From: Nisaea denitrificans DSM 18348 | GTDB lineage: Bacteria; Pseudomonadota; Alphaproteobacteria; Thalassobaculales; Thalassobaculaceae | Length of the DNA stretch: 64,000 nucleotides | NCBI RefSeq assembly: GCF_000426505.1 | Contig: NZ_AUFM01000011.1 | Location: 310,001-374,000 of the forward strand | Direction: 5' to 3' | Part shown: one piece after another, positions 55,886 to 63,613 of the stretch | Layout of the letters: each line of letters begins with the position of its first letter | Position numbering within the stretch: position 1 is the stretch's first letter | Position numbers and translations under genes: made by a program | Notes under the pieces: generated by a model | Told to the model about the DNA's origin: nothing | Seen by the model: only the letters and a program-made list of their open reading frames with translations | Databases searched by the model: none

Positions 55886-55933
55886 CTGTCAATTCTCCCG
55901 TTTGGGCGGTTGTGTCCGGGCCGCCCATATCCT

Positions 55934-56791
55934 TCAATCGTAGTAATCAAGCCGCTGCGAGGGCGGCAGTTTGGTATTCAGCATGCGTTCAAGAAGCCGC
56001 GGGTTCTCCTGCCGGGCAATTGACATCGCACAGGCATGGTAGATCTCGCATTCGAGCAGTTCGGCTTCTGCATTGCGTTCCAGCTTCGCCGCAATCGGGG
56101 CCAACACCATGTAAGCGAGGATGGCGCCGTAGAAGGTTGTCAGCAGGGCGACAGCCATGGCCGGCCCAATGGACCCCGGATCGTTCAGGTTGCCAAGCAA
56201 CTGGATGAGGCCGATCAGGGTGCCGATCAGCCCCATGGACGGGGAGACTTCGGCGGCCCGACGGAGCACTCCGGCATGACGATGCCTGATGTCCTGTATG
56301 GCATCGATTTCCTGAGCGAGGACCTGATCGATCTGGTGTGGCGTGGCGCCGTCCACCGCCATTGCCACAGCACGTTGCAGGAATGGCTCGCTGTCGACGG
56401 ATGGAATTACAGCGTCAAGGGCAAGCACCCCGTTATCCCGCGCGATCGCTGCAAGATTGAGGGACCGTTCGCCGGCGAGCCGCAGATCATGACGTTGCGG
56501 CAAAAGCGTTGCCAGGACGGCGCCGATTGCACCGAACAACTCGGACATGCTGTAGGAGACAAGGGTCACCGCAAACGTGCCAACGAGAACGATCAGGACG
56601 GCAGGAAGATTGTAGAATGAACTGACCGAACCGCCGATAACCAGTGCTGTCACGACCAACCCGAAAGCGACGGACAGTCCCAGGATCAAGGCAATATCAA
56701 GGGTACGTCCACTCGCCGGAACGTCGAACGTTCTGGTCCGGGCGGCACGCGGACGGACTCCACCATTCTCTACGGTCGCGCGATCTGCCAT
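55934..56791 (-). CDS. motA: MotA-type proton channel subunit
   Basis: 285-residue MotA/TolQ/ExbB-family protein with four membrane segments (about 32-52, 60-85, 175-197, 205-230). GLIGTLIGLIQLLGNLNDP and PAMAVALLTTFYGAILAYMV are the family core, followed by a cytoplasmic tail. It is inside the flagellar operon between fliN and flbD, but no motB follows, so its partner must be elsewhere. The identity as MotA over PomA cannot be decided. Confidence 0.88.
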   Translation of the reverse strand: MADRATVENGGVRPRAARTRTFDVPASGRTLDIALILGLSVAFGLVVTALVIGGSVSSFYNLPAVLIVLVGTFAVTLVSYSMSELFGAIGAVLATLLPQRHDLRLAGERSLNLAAIARDNGVLALDAVIPSVDSEPFLQRAVAMAVDGATPHQIDQVLAQEIDAIQDIRHRHAGVLRRAAEVSPSMGLIGTLIGLIQLLGNLNDPGSIGPAMAVALLTTFYGAILAYMVLAPIAAKLERNAEAELLECEIYHACAMSIARQENPRLLERMLNTKLPPSQRLDYYD

Positions 56792-56813
56792 AGACTTTTC
56801 CCGATCCCGTCGC

Positions 56814-57188
56814 TTAGCCGGTTCTGTCGGATTTGATGATTTCCGTCATGGTGACGCCAAGGCGTTCGTCGACGATGACGACTTCGCCGCGGGCCACGAG
56901 ACGGTTGTTCACATAGATGTCTATCGCCTCGCCAACCTTACGGTCCAGTTCGACAACTGCGCCGCGACCTAGTTTGAGAAGCTGGCTGACCTGCATGCTG
57001 GATTTTCCAAGCACGGCAGAGACTTGCACCGGAATGTCGTACACGGCTTCAAGTTCCCGCGCACTGATCTGCTGGCGGGATTCTTCCGGGACGACCTCCG
57101 GGGGCTCCTCTGCGGCCTGCTGCTCCATGGCAGCGGCCATATCCAATTCTTCGAGATCTTCGAACTCGACATCGCTTTCGTCAGACAT
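56814..57188 (-). CDS. fliN: Flagellar motor switch protein FliN
   Basis: 124 residues. An acidic N-terminus (first 40) and a SpoA domain with DIPVQVSAVLGKSSMQVSQL, GRGAVVELDRKVGE and NNRLVARGEVVIVDERLGV. FliN is a C-ring component involved in switching and export. Lies 28 bases after fliH. Confidence 0.95.
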   Translation of the reverse strand: MSDESDVEFEDLEELDMAAAMEQQAAEEPPEVVPEESRQQISARELEAVYDIPVQVSAVLGKSSMQVSQLLKLGRGAVVELDRKVGEAIDIYVNNRLVARGEVVIVDERLGVTMTEIIKSDRTG

Positions 57189-57216
57189 GTGGTTCTCCTC
57201 TGGCGGCCAGGCGGCG

Positions 57217-58143
57217 CTAGTTCTGGATCAATTCAGCTTTACTGGGATCGCCGTCCACGTCCACACCCTCTTTGGGCATCTCCGGGGTTGCGTAAGATTG
57301 GGCGGGCGCGGGCACGTCGTCCGCTGACAGCTTATCGGTTGCCATATCTATCGCGGACTCAGGCGTGAGTTCTGACAGTTCATCAGGAGTTACATGATCG
57401 TCTGTTGCGGCTTCCGCCTCGCCGGCGGTTTCGGCTTCTTGTTCCGTTTCCGGCGGCATGTCGGAGCAGATACTTGAACGGACGGGCAGGGAGGAAAGGG
57501 TCCGCTCCACCATTTCGTCAATCTCGCCCCAAGTCTCATCGAGCGCCCGTTCAACGGCGCCCGCAGCCCAGGATACGCGGCAATCGGTTGCGACGAGTTC
57601 CGGGTCGCCGACCAGGACGACTTCGCCCTCGTAGCCGACGCGGGAGGCCATCAGTTGGACCTTGTCGCGGAGCGGCGCTTCCAGCTCGGCAGCGACACGA
57701 ATCATCACCTTTGGCTGCTCCGTCAGAAACTGGAATGCCTGATTGATAACATGTTCGATCTGCGGCAGTTCCGTGCCGCGCGTCAGTTCCGGTGCCATCT
57801 TGCGCATGATGGTGGCGGACAGGCGTACCGCGTCGCGCTGTATTTCCGCAGTCCATTTGCGGTGCACCTGATTGAGCTCGCCGACCTTGCTCAGCACGCC
57901 TTCGAGCGAAATGGCGACCTGCTGTTCAATCCCGGCCATTGCGGAGGACATGCCCTCCTGCCGGCCAAGCTGGTACGAGGCCTCCTTGGCTTCGTCGACT
58001 TCTTCCTGGGTGTAGGTCGGCGGTGCGTGTTCTTCGGCTTCAAGCTCCGCCATCCGCGCAGCCTCGGCCGCGCGGCGCATCTTCTGCTGATATTCCTCGT
58101 CGAAGATGTTGTCGAAAAGGAAGGGTGATTTTTGCGTTGTCAT
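57217..58143 (-). CDS. fliH: FliH-like flagellar assembly protein
   Basis: 308 residues from ATG 58143; an upstream in-frame ATG at 58164 lacks a binding site. It opens with a helical region (EEYQQKMRRAAEAARMAELE), followed by a FliH-type domain with VRLSATIMRKMAPELTRG and LVATDCRVSWAAGAVERAL, which resembles the conserved D-C-R-V-S-W-stretch of export-associated V-ATPase E-like proteins. The last 80 residues are acidic and variable. FliH regulates FliI. Weak conservation makes the assignment depend partly on position between fliF and fliN. Confidence 0.82.
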   Translation of the reverse strand: MTTQKSPFLFDNIFDEEYQQKMRRAAEAARMAELEAEEHAPPTYTQEEVDEAKEASYQLGRQEGMSSAMAGIEQQVAISLEGVLSKVGELNQVHRKWTAEIQRDAVRLSATIMRKMAPELTRGTELPQIEHVINQAFQFLTEQPKVMIRVAAELEAPLRDKVQLMASRVGYEGEVVLVGDPELVATDCRVSWAAGAVERALDETWGEIDEMVERTLSSLPVRSSICSDMPPETEQEAETAGEAEAATDDHVTPDELSELTPESAIDMATDKLSADDVPAPAQSYATPEMPKEGVDVDGDPSKAELIQN

Positions 58144-58192
58144 GCCGCCTGACCCGTCAGGCATGGGGCGGCAAAAACGTTTTTAATAACCG

Positions 58193-59884
58193 TCAACTGC
58201 CGCCTCCGGCATTGCCTGCTTCCTGGTACATCCAGTTGCGGATGATTGCGACAGCTTCTTCCGGGTGCTTCTCGACGATCTCGCCAATTTTCTTCAGGGA
58301 AGATGCGCGAACCCGACCCTCGACCTGGTTGATGTCGATCATCTGGTCGAGCAGGCTTTCCTCTTCGTCTTCGCCTTCCAGAAGTTCGGCCATGTCGGCA
58401 GTGGCCCCGGGGCCGGTCAACTGCGCGATGGCATCGGCACCGGCGATCATGCCGCCCGGACCGCCACTGGCGGCAAGCGTGGTGGGCATGGATTCAAACA
58501 GGCGGGTCAACACCGGCCGTACGACCAGCAGGATGACGAGGAGTCCGACAACAGCCAGAACCAGAACCTCTGCGAGTTGCAGGAATTCATCCTTGGAAAT
58601 GCCGAACAGGAGCGAGCCGTCGCCGAGGTCGAGCGGTTCCAGTTTGACGAACTGCATGTTTATGACTTCGACTGTATCGCCTCGGCTGCCGTTATAGCCG
58701 ACGGCGGAACGAACGAGTGTGGCAATCTGTTCCAACTCTTCCGGTGTCCGGGGTTGGTACACCTTGTCGCCGTCCTCATTCTCGACATAGCGCCCATCGA
58801 CCAGAACTGCGACGGAAAGATTCTGGACCTGGCCTGCTTCCTTGACGCGGTTCCTGACAGTGCGGCTTATCTCAAAGTTGACTGTTTCCTCGGTACGGGC
58901 TGACTCGGATCGGGCGGAGAGATCACCGGCACCGGCATTGGCCTCGGATTCCGGCAGGTTGTTCTCGACTGAAACCGTGTCCTGCTTATTCCGTTCCTGA
59001 GTACTTTCGCTCTCTTCGATGGTCTGCGTCGAACGGGCGACCTGACTATCGGGGTCGTAGATCTCGGATTGTTCCGTGAAGCGGTCATAGTCGATATCGG
59101 CGCTGATCTCGGCCCGCACGCGGCCGAGGCCGACGATGCGTTCGACGAGTTCTTCAACGGCGCCGCGCACACGGTTTTCAAAGGCCAGACGCATTTCCTC
59201 GGAGCTTTGGCCGGGAAGGGTGCCGTCCTCGTCATTGGTGCCCCGAGCCAACAGTTGCCCGCGGCTGTCGAGGATTGAAATGTTCTGCGGTTCCATATCC
59301 GGAACGGCGGCGGCAACGAGATGCTGGATTGCCAGGACCTGTTCGCGGCCGAGGCGACCGGCACCCTGAACCTGCAGCACAACAGATGCGCTTGGCTTGC
59401 GGCGTTCGCGGCTGAAAAGTTCGCGCTGCGGCAGCACCAGATGGACACGGGCGCCGCGGACATTGTTCATCGCCCCGATGGTCCGTCCGAGCTCGCCTTC
59501 AAGCGCGCGGACGAGGTTAACGTTCTGAACGAAATTGGTGGTTCCGAGACCGTCGGACTTGTCGAAGATCTCGTATCCCATGGTTCCGCCGCCCGGCACG
59601 CCTTGTTCGGCAAGGGTGACGCGGAGTTTCAGGACCTCGTCTCCGGGGACGTAAACCTGCTGGCCGCCAGCCTTCAGCTCATACTGGATATTACGGGCTT
59701 CAAGCTCTTTGACGATGGCGCCGCTGTCACCCGGATCGAGATCTCCATAAAGCAATGACATCCCGCCGGTTGAGAGGCGGGAGGCAAGGAAGATGAAGAA
59801 GCCGAGCACTGCGACTGCCGTGCCGACAAGGGCGGCAATGCGGATCGGGCCGAGATTACGAATCAGGTCTACGAGAGGATTCAT
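58193..59884 (-). CDS. fliF: Flagellar MS-ring protein FliF
   Basis: 563 residues. YscJ/FliF domain (VKELEARNIQYEL, GYEIFDKSDGLGTTNFVQNV), N-terminal membrane helix (AALVGTAVAVLGFFIFLA) and a second helix (VLVLAVVGLLVILLVV) with a cytoplasmic C-terminal tail rich in acidic residues that binds FliG. FliF forms the MS ring in the inner membrane. It is the first gene of the leftward operon. No fliG follows it, unlike many relatives. Confidence 0.96.
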   Translation of the reverse strand: MNPLVDLIRNLGPIRIAALVGTAVAVLGFFIFLASRLSTGGMSLLYGDLDPGDSGAIVKELEARNIQYELKAGGQQVYVPGDEVLKLRVTLAEQGVPGGGTMGYEIFDKSDGLGTTNFVQNVNLVRALEGELGRTIGAMNNVRGARVHLVLPQRELFSRERRKPSASVVLQVQGAGRLGREQVLAIQHLVAAAVPDMEPQNISILDSRGQLLARGTNDEDGTLPGQSSEEMRLAFENRVRGAVEELVERIVGLGRVRAEISADIDYDRFTEQSEIYDPDSQVARSTQTIEESESTQERNKQDTVSVENNLPESEANAGAGDLSARSESARTEETVNFEISRTVRNRVKEAGQVQNLSVAVLVDGRYVENEDGDKVYQPRTPEELEQIATLVRSAVGYNGSRGDTVEVINMQFVKLEPLDLGDGSLLFGISKDEFLQLAEVLVLAVVGLLVILLVVRPVLTRLFESMPTTLAASGGPGGMIAGADAIAQLTGPGATADMAELLEGEDEEESLLDQMIDINQVEGRVRASSLKKIGEIVEKHPEEAVAIIRNWMYQEAGNAGGGS

Positions 59885-59969
59885 GGGTTATAATCCCCGT
59901 AATTGCGTACAGGTAAGTGCCCGAAAGCGGTCCGGGAGGTTCTTGCTAATACATTGCATTTTATATGTA

Positions 59970-59988
59970 TCTTTCGAAAATTGAAAGA
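59970..59988. repeat. Inverted repeat upstream of fliF
   Basis: TCTTTC-GAAAATT-GAAAGA is a six-base inverted repeat in the AT-rich gap between fliF and the TPR gene, about 90 bases before fliF. A TATAAA on the minus strand follows. A possible operator. Confidence 0.3.
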
Positions 59989-60075
59989 ACCTTCTGGGCA
60001 AAAACTGCCTAGTGAATATATCCGACAATGAATCGAAAGAGAACAATTAATTAGCGGCGAAACTTGTGGTATTGG

Positions 60076-60090
60076 TTAAGGAAATATTGA
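60076..60090 (+). promoter_or_regulatory. Weak CtrA-like box before the TPR gene
   Basis: TTAA-GGAAATA-TTGA has one mismatch in the second half-site and lies 58 bases before the TPR gene start and 191 from fliF. A GAATC (GANTC) site is at 60030-60034. Such half matches occur by chance often. Confidence 0.3.
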
Positions 60091-60148
60091 GTGAGAATGT
60101 TCATCTCCCTATCTGATTGGTCTGTCGATAGCGCAGTGGAGCGATAGA

Positions 60149-61723
60149 ATGGCGAAAACTGAATCTCCGAAACGGATGCCAGCAGCTTCGCAGACCGGAT
60201 TGTCTTACAGCGGTGCAATGGATATCTCGCGATCGCGCCATGTCACCCTGGCAAACAAGGCGACGCGCTTCCTGAGCGCAGGGCAGCTTGAATCTGCACG
60301 CAAGATATACATGGATATCCTGAACGAGAACGAGGATGACGTCTTTGCTCTTCACGGCATCGCTCTTGTCGCGCGGGAAATGAAGCGTTTGCCGGTTGCC
60401 GTTGAGCTGATGAAGAAGGCGCTTTCGCTCGATCCCCGGAACCCGATGATCGCCAGCAATCTGGGGACGATCTATGAGGCCATGAAGAACTATGAGGAGG
60501 CGCTGGCCTGTTACAAGAACTCGGTTAAATGGGGCGCTCGCGATGGTATCATCCACAACAACATAGGCAGTGTTCTCTCCAAGCTGGGGCGCCGTACAGA
60601 GGCTTTGATTGAGTTTCGAAAAGCGTTCAAGTACGGGGTCGAATTTCCTGAAGCCATGACGAATATGGCGACGATGCTAGGCGATCTCGGCGATTACAAA
60701 CAAGCTGGCTATTATTTCCGTCGAGCGTTGGAGATTGATCCGGAGAACGCGCATGCGCACCACAATCTCGGTGTTATTCTGCTGCGGCAAGGTGAATGGG
60801 GCGAAGCTTGGGAGCACTGCGAATGGCGCATGGTTGCGACAAACAATGGTGTTCCATGGCGAAAGTTTTCGCAGCCACTCTGGAACGGAAACCCTTTTCA
60901 GGGCGCGCGCCTGATTCTCTACGCCGAGCAGGGGATTGGTGACGAGCTCAGACATGCGAGCATGATCCCAGAAGCGATCGCCCGTGGAGGGGAGGTCGTG
61001 GTCGAATGCGCGCCGCGCCTCGTATCGCTGTTTCAGCGCTCTTTCCCGCAAGCAAGGGTCGTTCCGGCCAAATACTGGCCAGCGGAAGAAGGTGTTGAGC
61101 CGTTTGATATTGCCTGCCCGCTCGGAACGCTTGGGCGATTGTTCCGGAACAGCAAGGAGAGCTTTCCGATGCATTCCGGCTACATCAAGCCGGATCCGAG
61201 GTTGGTCTCAATGTTTCGGGAGCGACTGAATGAGGCAGGGCCGGGACCTTATGTCGGAATATGCTGGCGTAGTGGATTGGCGGGAGCGTACCGGGCTGAA
61301 CATTACTCGACGATTGAAGACATGAGGCCGGTTATGAAAGTGGACGGCGTGACCTATGTGAATTTGCAATATGACGCCAAACCTGAGGAATTCGACATTG
61401 TGAAGTCGGAGTTTGGTGTCGATCTGGTCGATTGGGACGACGTCGACCTCAAGATGGAGCTTGAGAAAGCAGCGGCCCTCACAAGCTGCATGGATCTTGT
61501 TGTGAGTCCGGGGACATCGGTTGCGGTCATGGCTGGTGCGCTCGGCGTCGAAACAGTTGAGTTTCGGCCATTCCCGATACCGGACAGTTATTTCAAAGAC
61601 GGCCGATGCCCATGGTTTCCGAGTGTCCGGTTTTTCGCGAAACGGCAATCGGAAAAATGGAACAAGATGTTTCGAAAGATCGCCGCCGAAATTGAGGCTC
61701 TGAAAACTGGTTCAGCTTCCTGA
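60149..61723 (+). CDS. TPR protein with glycosyltransferase-like C-terminal domain
   Basis: 524 residues. Five or so tetratricopeptide repeats span about residues 30-235 (SLDPRNPMIASNLGTIYEAM and ALEIDPENAHAHHNLGVILL are clear). The C-terminal half (from about 250) has a nucleotide-sugar-like fold outline: GARLILYAEQGIGDELRHAS, YVGICWRSGLAG and LVVSPGTSVAVMAGALGVET, resembling GT41 and heptosyltransferase relatives. It could glycosylate flagellin or another surface protein; the neighbours are flagellar. Its 3' end overlaps the sciP gene by 12 bases on the other strand. No signal peptide. Confidence 0.8.
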   Translation: MAKTESPKRMPAASQTGLSYSGAMDISRSRHVTLANKATRFLSAGQLESARKIYMDILNENEDDVFALHGIALVAREMKRLPVAVELMKKALSLDPRNPMIASNLGTIYEAMKNYEEALACYKNSVKWGARDGIIHNNIGSVLSKLGRRTEALIEFRKAFKYGVEFPEAMTNMATMLGDLGDYKQAGYYFRRALEIDPENAHAHHNLGVILLRQGEWGEAWEHCEWRMVATNNGVPWRKFSQPLWNGNPFQGARLILYAEQGIGDELRHASMIPEAIARGGEVVVECAPRLVSLFQRSFPQARVVPAKYWPAEEGVEPFDIACPLGTLGRLFRNSKESFPMHSGYIKPDPRLVSMFRERLNEAGPGPYVGICWRSGLAGAYRAEHYSTIEDMRPVMKVDGVTYVNLQYDAKPEEFDIVKSEFGVDLVDWDDVDLKMELEKAAALTSCMDLVVSPGTSVAVMAGALGVETVEFRPFPIPDSYFKDGRCPWFPSVRFFAKRQSEKWNKMFRKIAAEIEALKTGSAS

Positions 61724-62026
61724 CCGGAGCCGCCTAGACGCACGACGATAGTCCTGAACGCGCGTGGCGCGCAGGGCTCGTGTTCCGTGAGCCTTGATCA
61801 ATTGCCGCCAACTCGCGAATTCCTCATGGCTGAGGCTGTATCGCTCGCAAGCTTGTTCAAGCGTTATCAGATCCTCCTCAACAGCGCGCACGACCTGCGC
61901 TTTCCGGCTGACGACCCAACGCTTGGTGCTTGCCGGTGGCAATTGAGCAAACGGGTCGTCCGAGGTCTGAACGGGCTCTGCTGAGTTAGCGTTCAATTTT
62001 TTATCCTGATGTTTGTCTGCGGTCAT
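61712..62026 (-). CDS. sciP: CtrA inhibitor SciP (DUF1153)
   Basis: 104 residues. The DUF1153 core is TKRWVVSRKAQVVRAVEEDL, LEQACERYSLSHEEFASW and ALRATRVQDYRRASRR, with an N-terminal polar tail. In Caulobacter this family is SciP, a small DNA-binding inhibitor that blocks CtrA-activated transcription. Its presence in the motility cluster with ctrA fits. An overlapping 3' end with the TPR gene makes the two transcripts antisense over 12 bases. Confidence 0.87.
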   Translation of the reverse strand: MTADKHQDKKLNANSAEPVQTSDDPFAQLPPASTKRWVVSRKAQVVRAVEEDLITLEQACERYSLSHEEFASWRQLIKAHGTRALRATRVQDYRRASRRLRSGS

Positions 62027-62077
62027 CTTTTCAACGCATCATAAAAATGCCGGTTGTTTGAAAATAGAGGCCGCTCC

Positions 62078-62092
62078 CTAAAGAATCCTTAA
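62078..62092 (-). promoter_or_regulatory. CtrA-like box with GANTC inside, before sciP
   Basis: On the minus strand: TTAA-GGATTCT-TTAG, one mismatch to TTAA-N7-TTAA, 52 bases before the sciP start. The spacer contains GATTC, a CcrM-type GANTC site, so binding could depend on methylation state. Inferred from sequence only. Confidence 0.45.
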
Positions 62093-62122
62093 GACCCCGC
62101 GCTTTCCGAAATGACTTCGATT

Positions 62123-62154
62123 GAAAAAAAAAGCCCCGGCAAAAATGCCGGGGC
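62123..62154 (-). terminator. Intrinsic terminator after flgE
   Basis: Stem GCCCCGGCA/TGCCGGGGC with an AAAA loop (62133-62154); on the minus strand a run of nine T residues follows, giving a textbook terminator for the leftward flgD-flgE transcript, 38 bases after the flgE stop. It isolates sciP from the hook genes. Confidence 0.92.
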
Positions 62155-62191
62155 AAAAAGAAAATCGGTAGAAAGTGAACGAGGACAGCGC

Positions 62192-63502
62192 TTACCGCTT
62201 GATACGGATGATTTCGTCGAGCAACTCGTCACCGGTTGTGATGATCCGTGTTGCGGCGGAATAAGCCCGCTGCGTGATGATCAGATCGGTGAACTCGGTT
62301 GCGATATCCGTCGTTGAGTTTTCCAGTGCGCCGGACTGAACCCGGCCGGTGCCGCCGTTTGTCGGGATGCTAAGGACGATGTCACCCGACGTGGACGTCG
62401 TGCTGTAGGCGTTGCCGTTCGCCGCGCTCAATTGCGTTGCGGCCGGGACAGTGCCGAGTGGTAATCGATAGATGTTTCGAGACTGTCCGTTAGCAAAGTT
62501 GGCCGCGACCAATCCTTCTTCCGAGATTGAAACCCCTGTCAGGGCCGAGGGGCCGGAACCGTCCTGGTTAAGCAGCGAAGTTTCGAAGTTTCCGTTGAAT
62601 TGCGACATGCCGGTCGGCTGCCCGAATGTCCCCCAGTTAAGAGTGATCGTGTTGAGCGCAACAGATCTGCTGAACTCGCCTGAGCTGACTGTCAATGTCT
62701 CGGTGGCGGTGGCGTTGGTTGTGCCTGCTACGCCGGTATTGATCGCGTTCAGGCTGCCGTCTGGGTTGAACACCATGGTTCGCGCCGCACCGCCAAGGGA
62801 CATGGAGCTTGCGTTGATCGTGCCTGGGTTGCGGATCAGGGTGTAGTCATAGGTCCATGTGTTCGCAGCCGCCGATTTTGTCCAGGTGGTCCGCAGCAGA
62901 TAGTCGAAGCCCTGGGAATCGTAGATCGTGATGTTGGTTACGACCGTCGCGGCGGTGGCTGTGTCGGCCGGCAGGTTTGCGTTGATCGTCACATCGTCGG
63001 TCTGGTTTGCAATCTGACCGAACTGGGACAGATCGACTGTCTCAAGGCTGCTCAACAGGTCGCGTGTGTCCTGATTGACAATGTTTCCCGAGGCGTCGGT
63101 GCGCCAGCCCTGCAGGTAGTAGCCAGCCGTGTTAACTAGGCGGCCGTTTTCGTCTGTGTTGAATGCGCCGGCGCGGGTCAGCAGATATTCGTCGTCGGAA
63201 CCCGGCTCTGCCGCGCCGTTGACCACGAAGAAACCATTACCGTCGACGGCGATGTCCGTGGTGCTGGTCGTGCCCTGCAGGAGGCCTTGCCTGCCCGGGT
63301 CCGTGAGCGGCTTGCTCTGCACACCGCCTGGTGTGAAGGCCGTCGCGGTTGGGCTGCGGGTGACCAGGGTCTGGAAACGCGCTTGCGTCTCTTTGTAGCC
63401 GACAGTCTGCGAGTTCGCGATGTTGTCGGAGATAATCCCGAATGCGGTTGCTTGCGACGCGATCGCCGCAACACCCGCAAAAAGTCCACCGGTAACACTC
63501 AT
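62192..63502 (-). CDS. flgE: Flagellar hook protein FlgE
   Basis: 436 residues. The N-terminus contains the axial-family motif ISDNIANSQTVGYKE and the TSTTDIAVDGNGFFVV stretch. The C-terminus ends with the conserved ALENSTTDIATEFTDLIIT, QRAYSAATRIITTGDELL. The middle part is Thr/Ala/Asn rich, as expected for the exposed hook domains. TGGAG precedes the ATG. It is downstream of flgD in the leftward operon. Confidence 0.95.
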   Translation of the reverse strand: MSVTGGLFAGVAAIASQATAFGIISDNIANSQTVGYKETQARFQTLVTRSPTATAFTPGGVQSKPLTDPGRQGLLQGTTSTTDIAVDGNGFFVVNGAAEPGSDDEYLLTRAGAFNTDENGRLVNTAGYYLQGWRTDASGNIVNQDTRDLLSSLETVDLSQFGQIANQTDDVTINANLPADTATAATVVTNITIYDSQGFDYLLRTTWTKSAAANTWTYDYTLIRNPGTINASSMSLGGAARTMVFNPDGSLNAINTGVAGTTNATATETLTVSSGEFSRSVALNTITLNWGTFGQPTGMSQFNGNFETSLLNQDGSGPSALTGVSISEEGLVAANFANGQSRNIYRLPLGTVPAATQLSAANGNAYSTTSTSGDIVLSIPTNGGTGRVQSGALENSTTDIATEFTDLIITQRAYSAATRIITTGDELLDEIIRIKR

Positions 63503-63613
63503 GTTAAATCTCCATTCACATGACCAGGGTATGACCCGCTGGCCGGTTCTACCGATGATGCCGGTCTGGCATCGTGGCCGGGGGCTTCTCTATGGCCGCC
63601 CGGTCCTTCCACC

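Noticed and set aside
59920-59946. Possible sigma54 (-24/-12) promoter near fliF: GGGAGGTTCTTGC
   Set aside because: The GG and GC elements are 9, not 10, bases apart and the flanking TGGCAC-like pattern is missing. No other GG-N10-GC match with good flanks was found in the gap.
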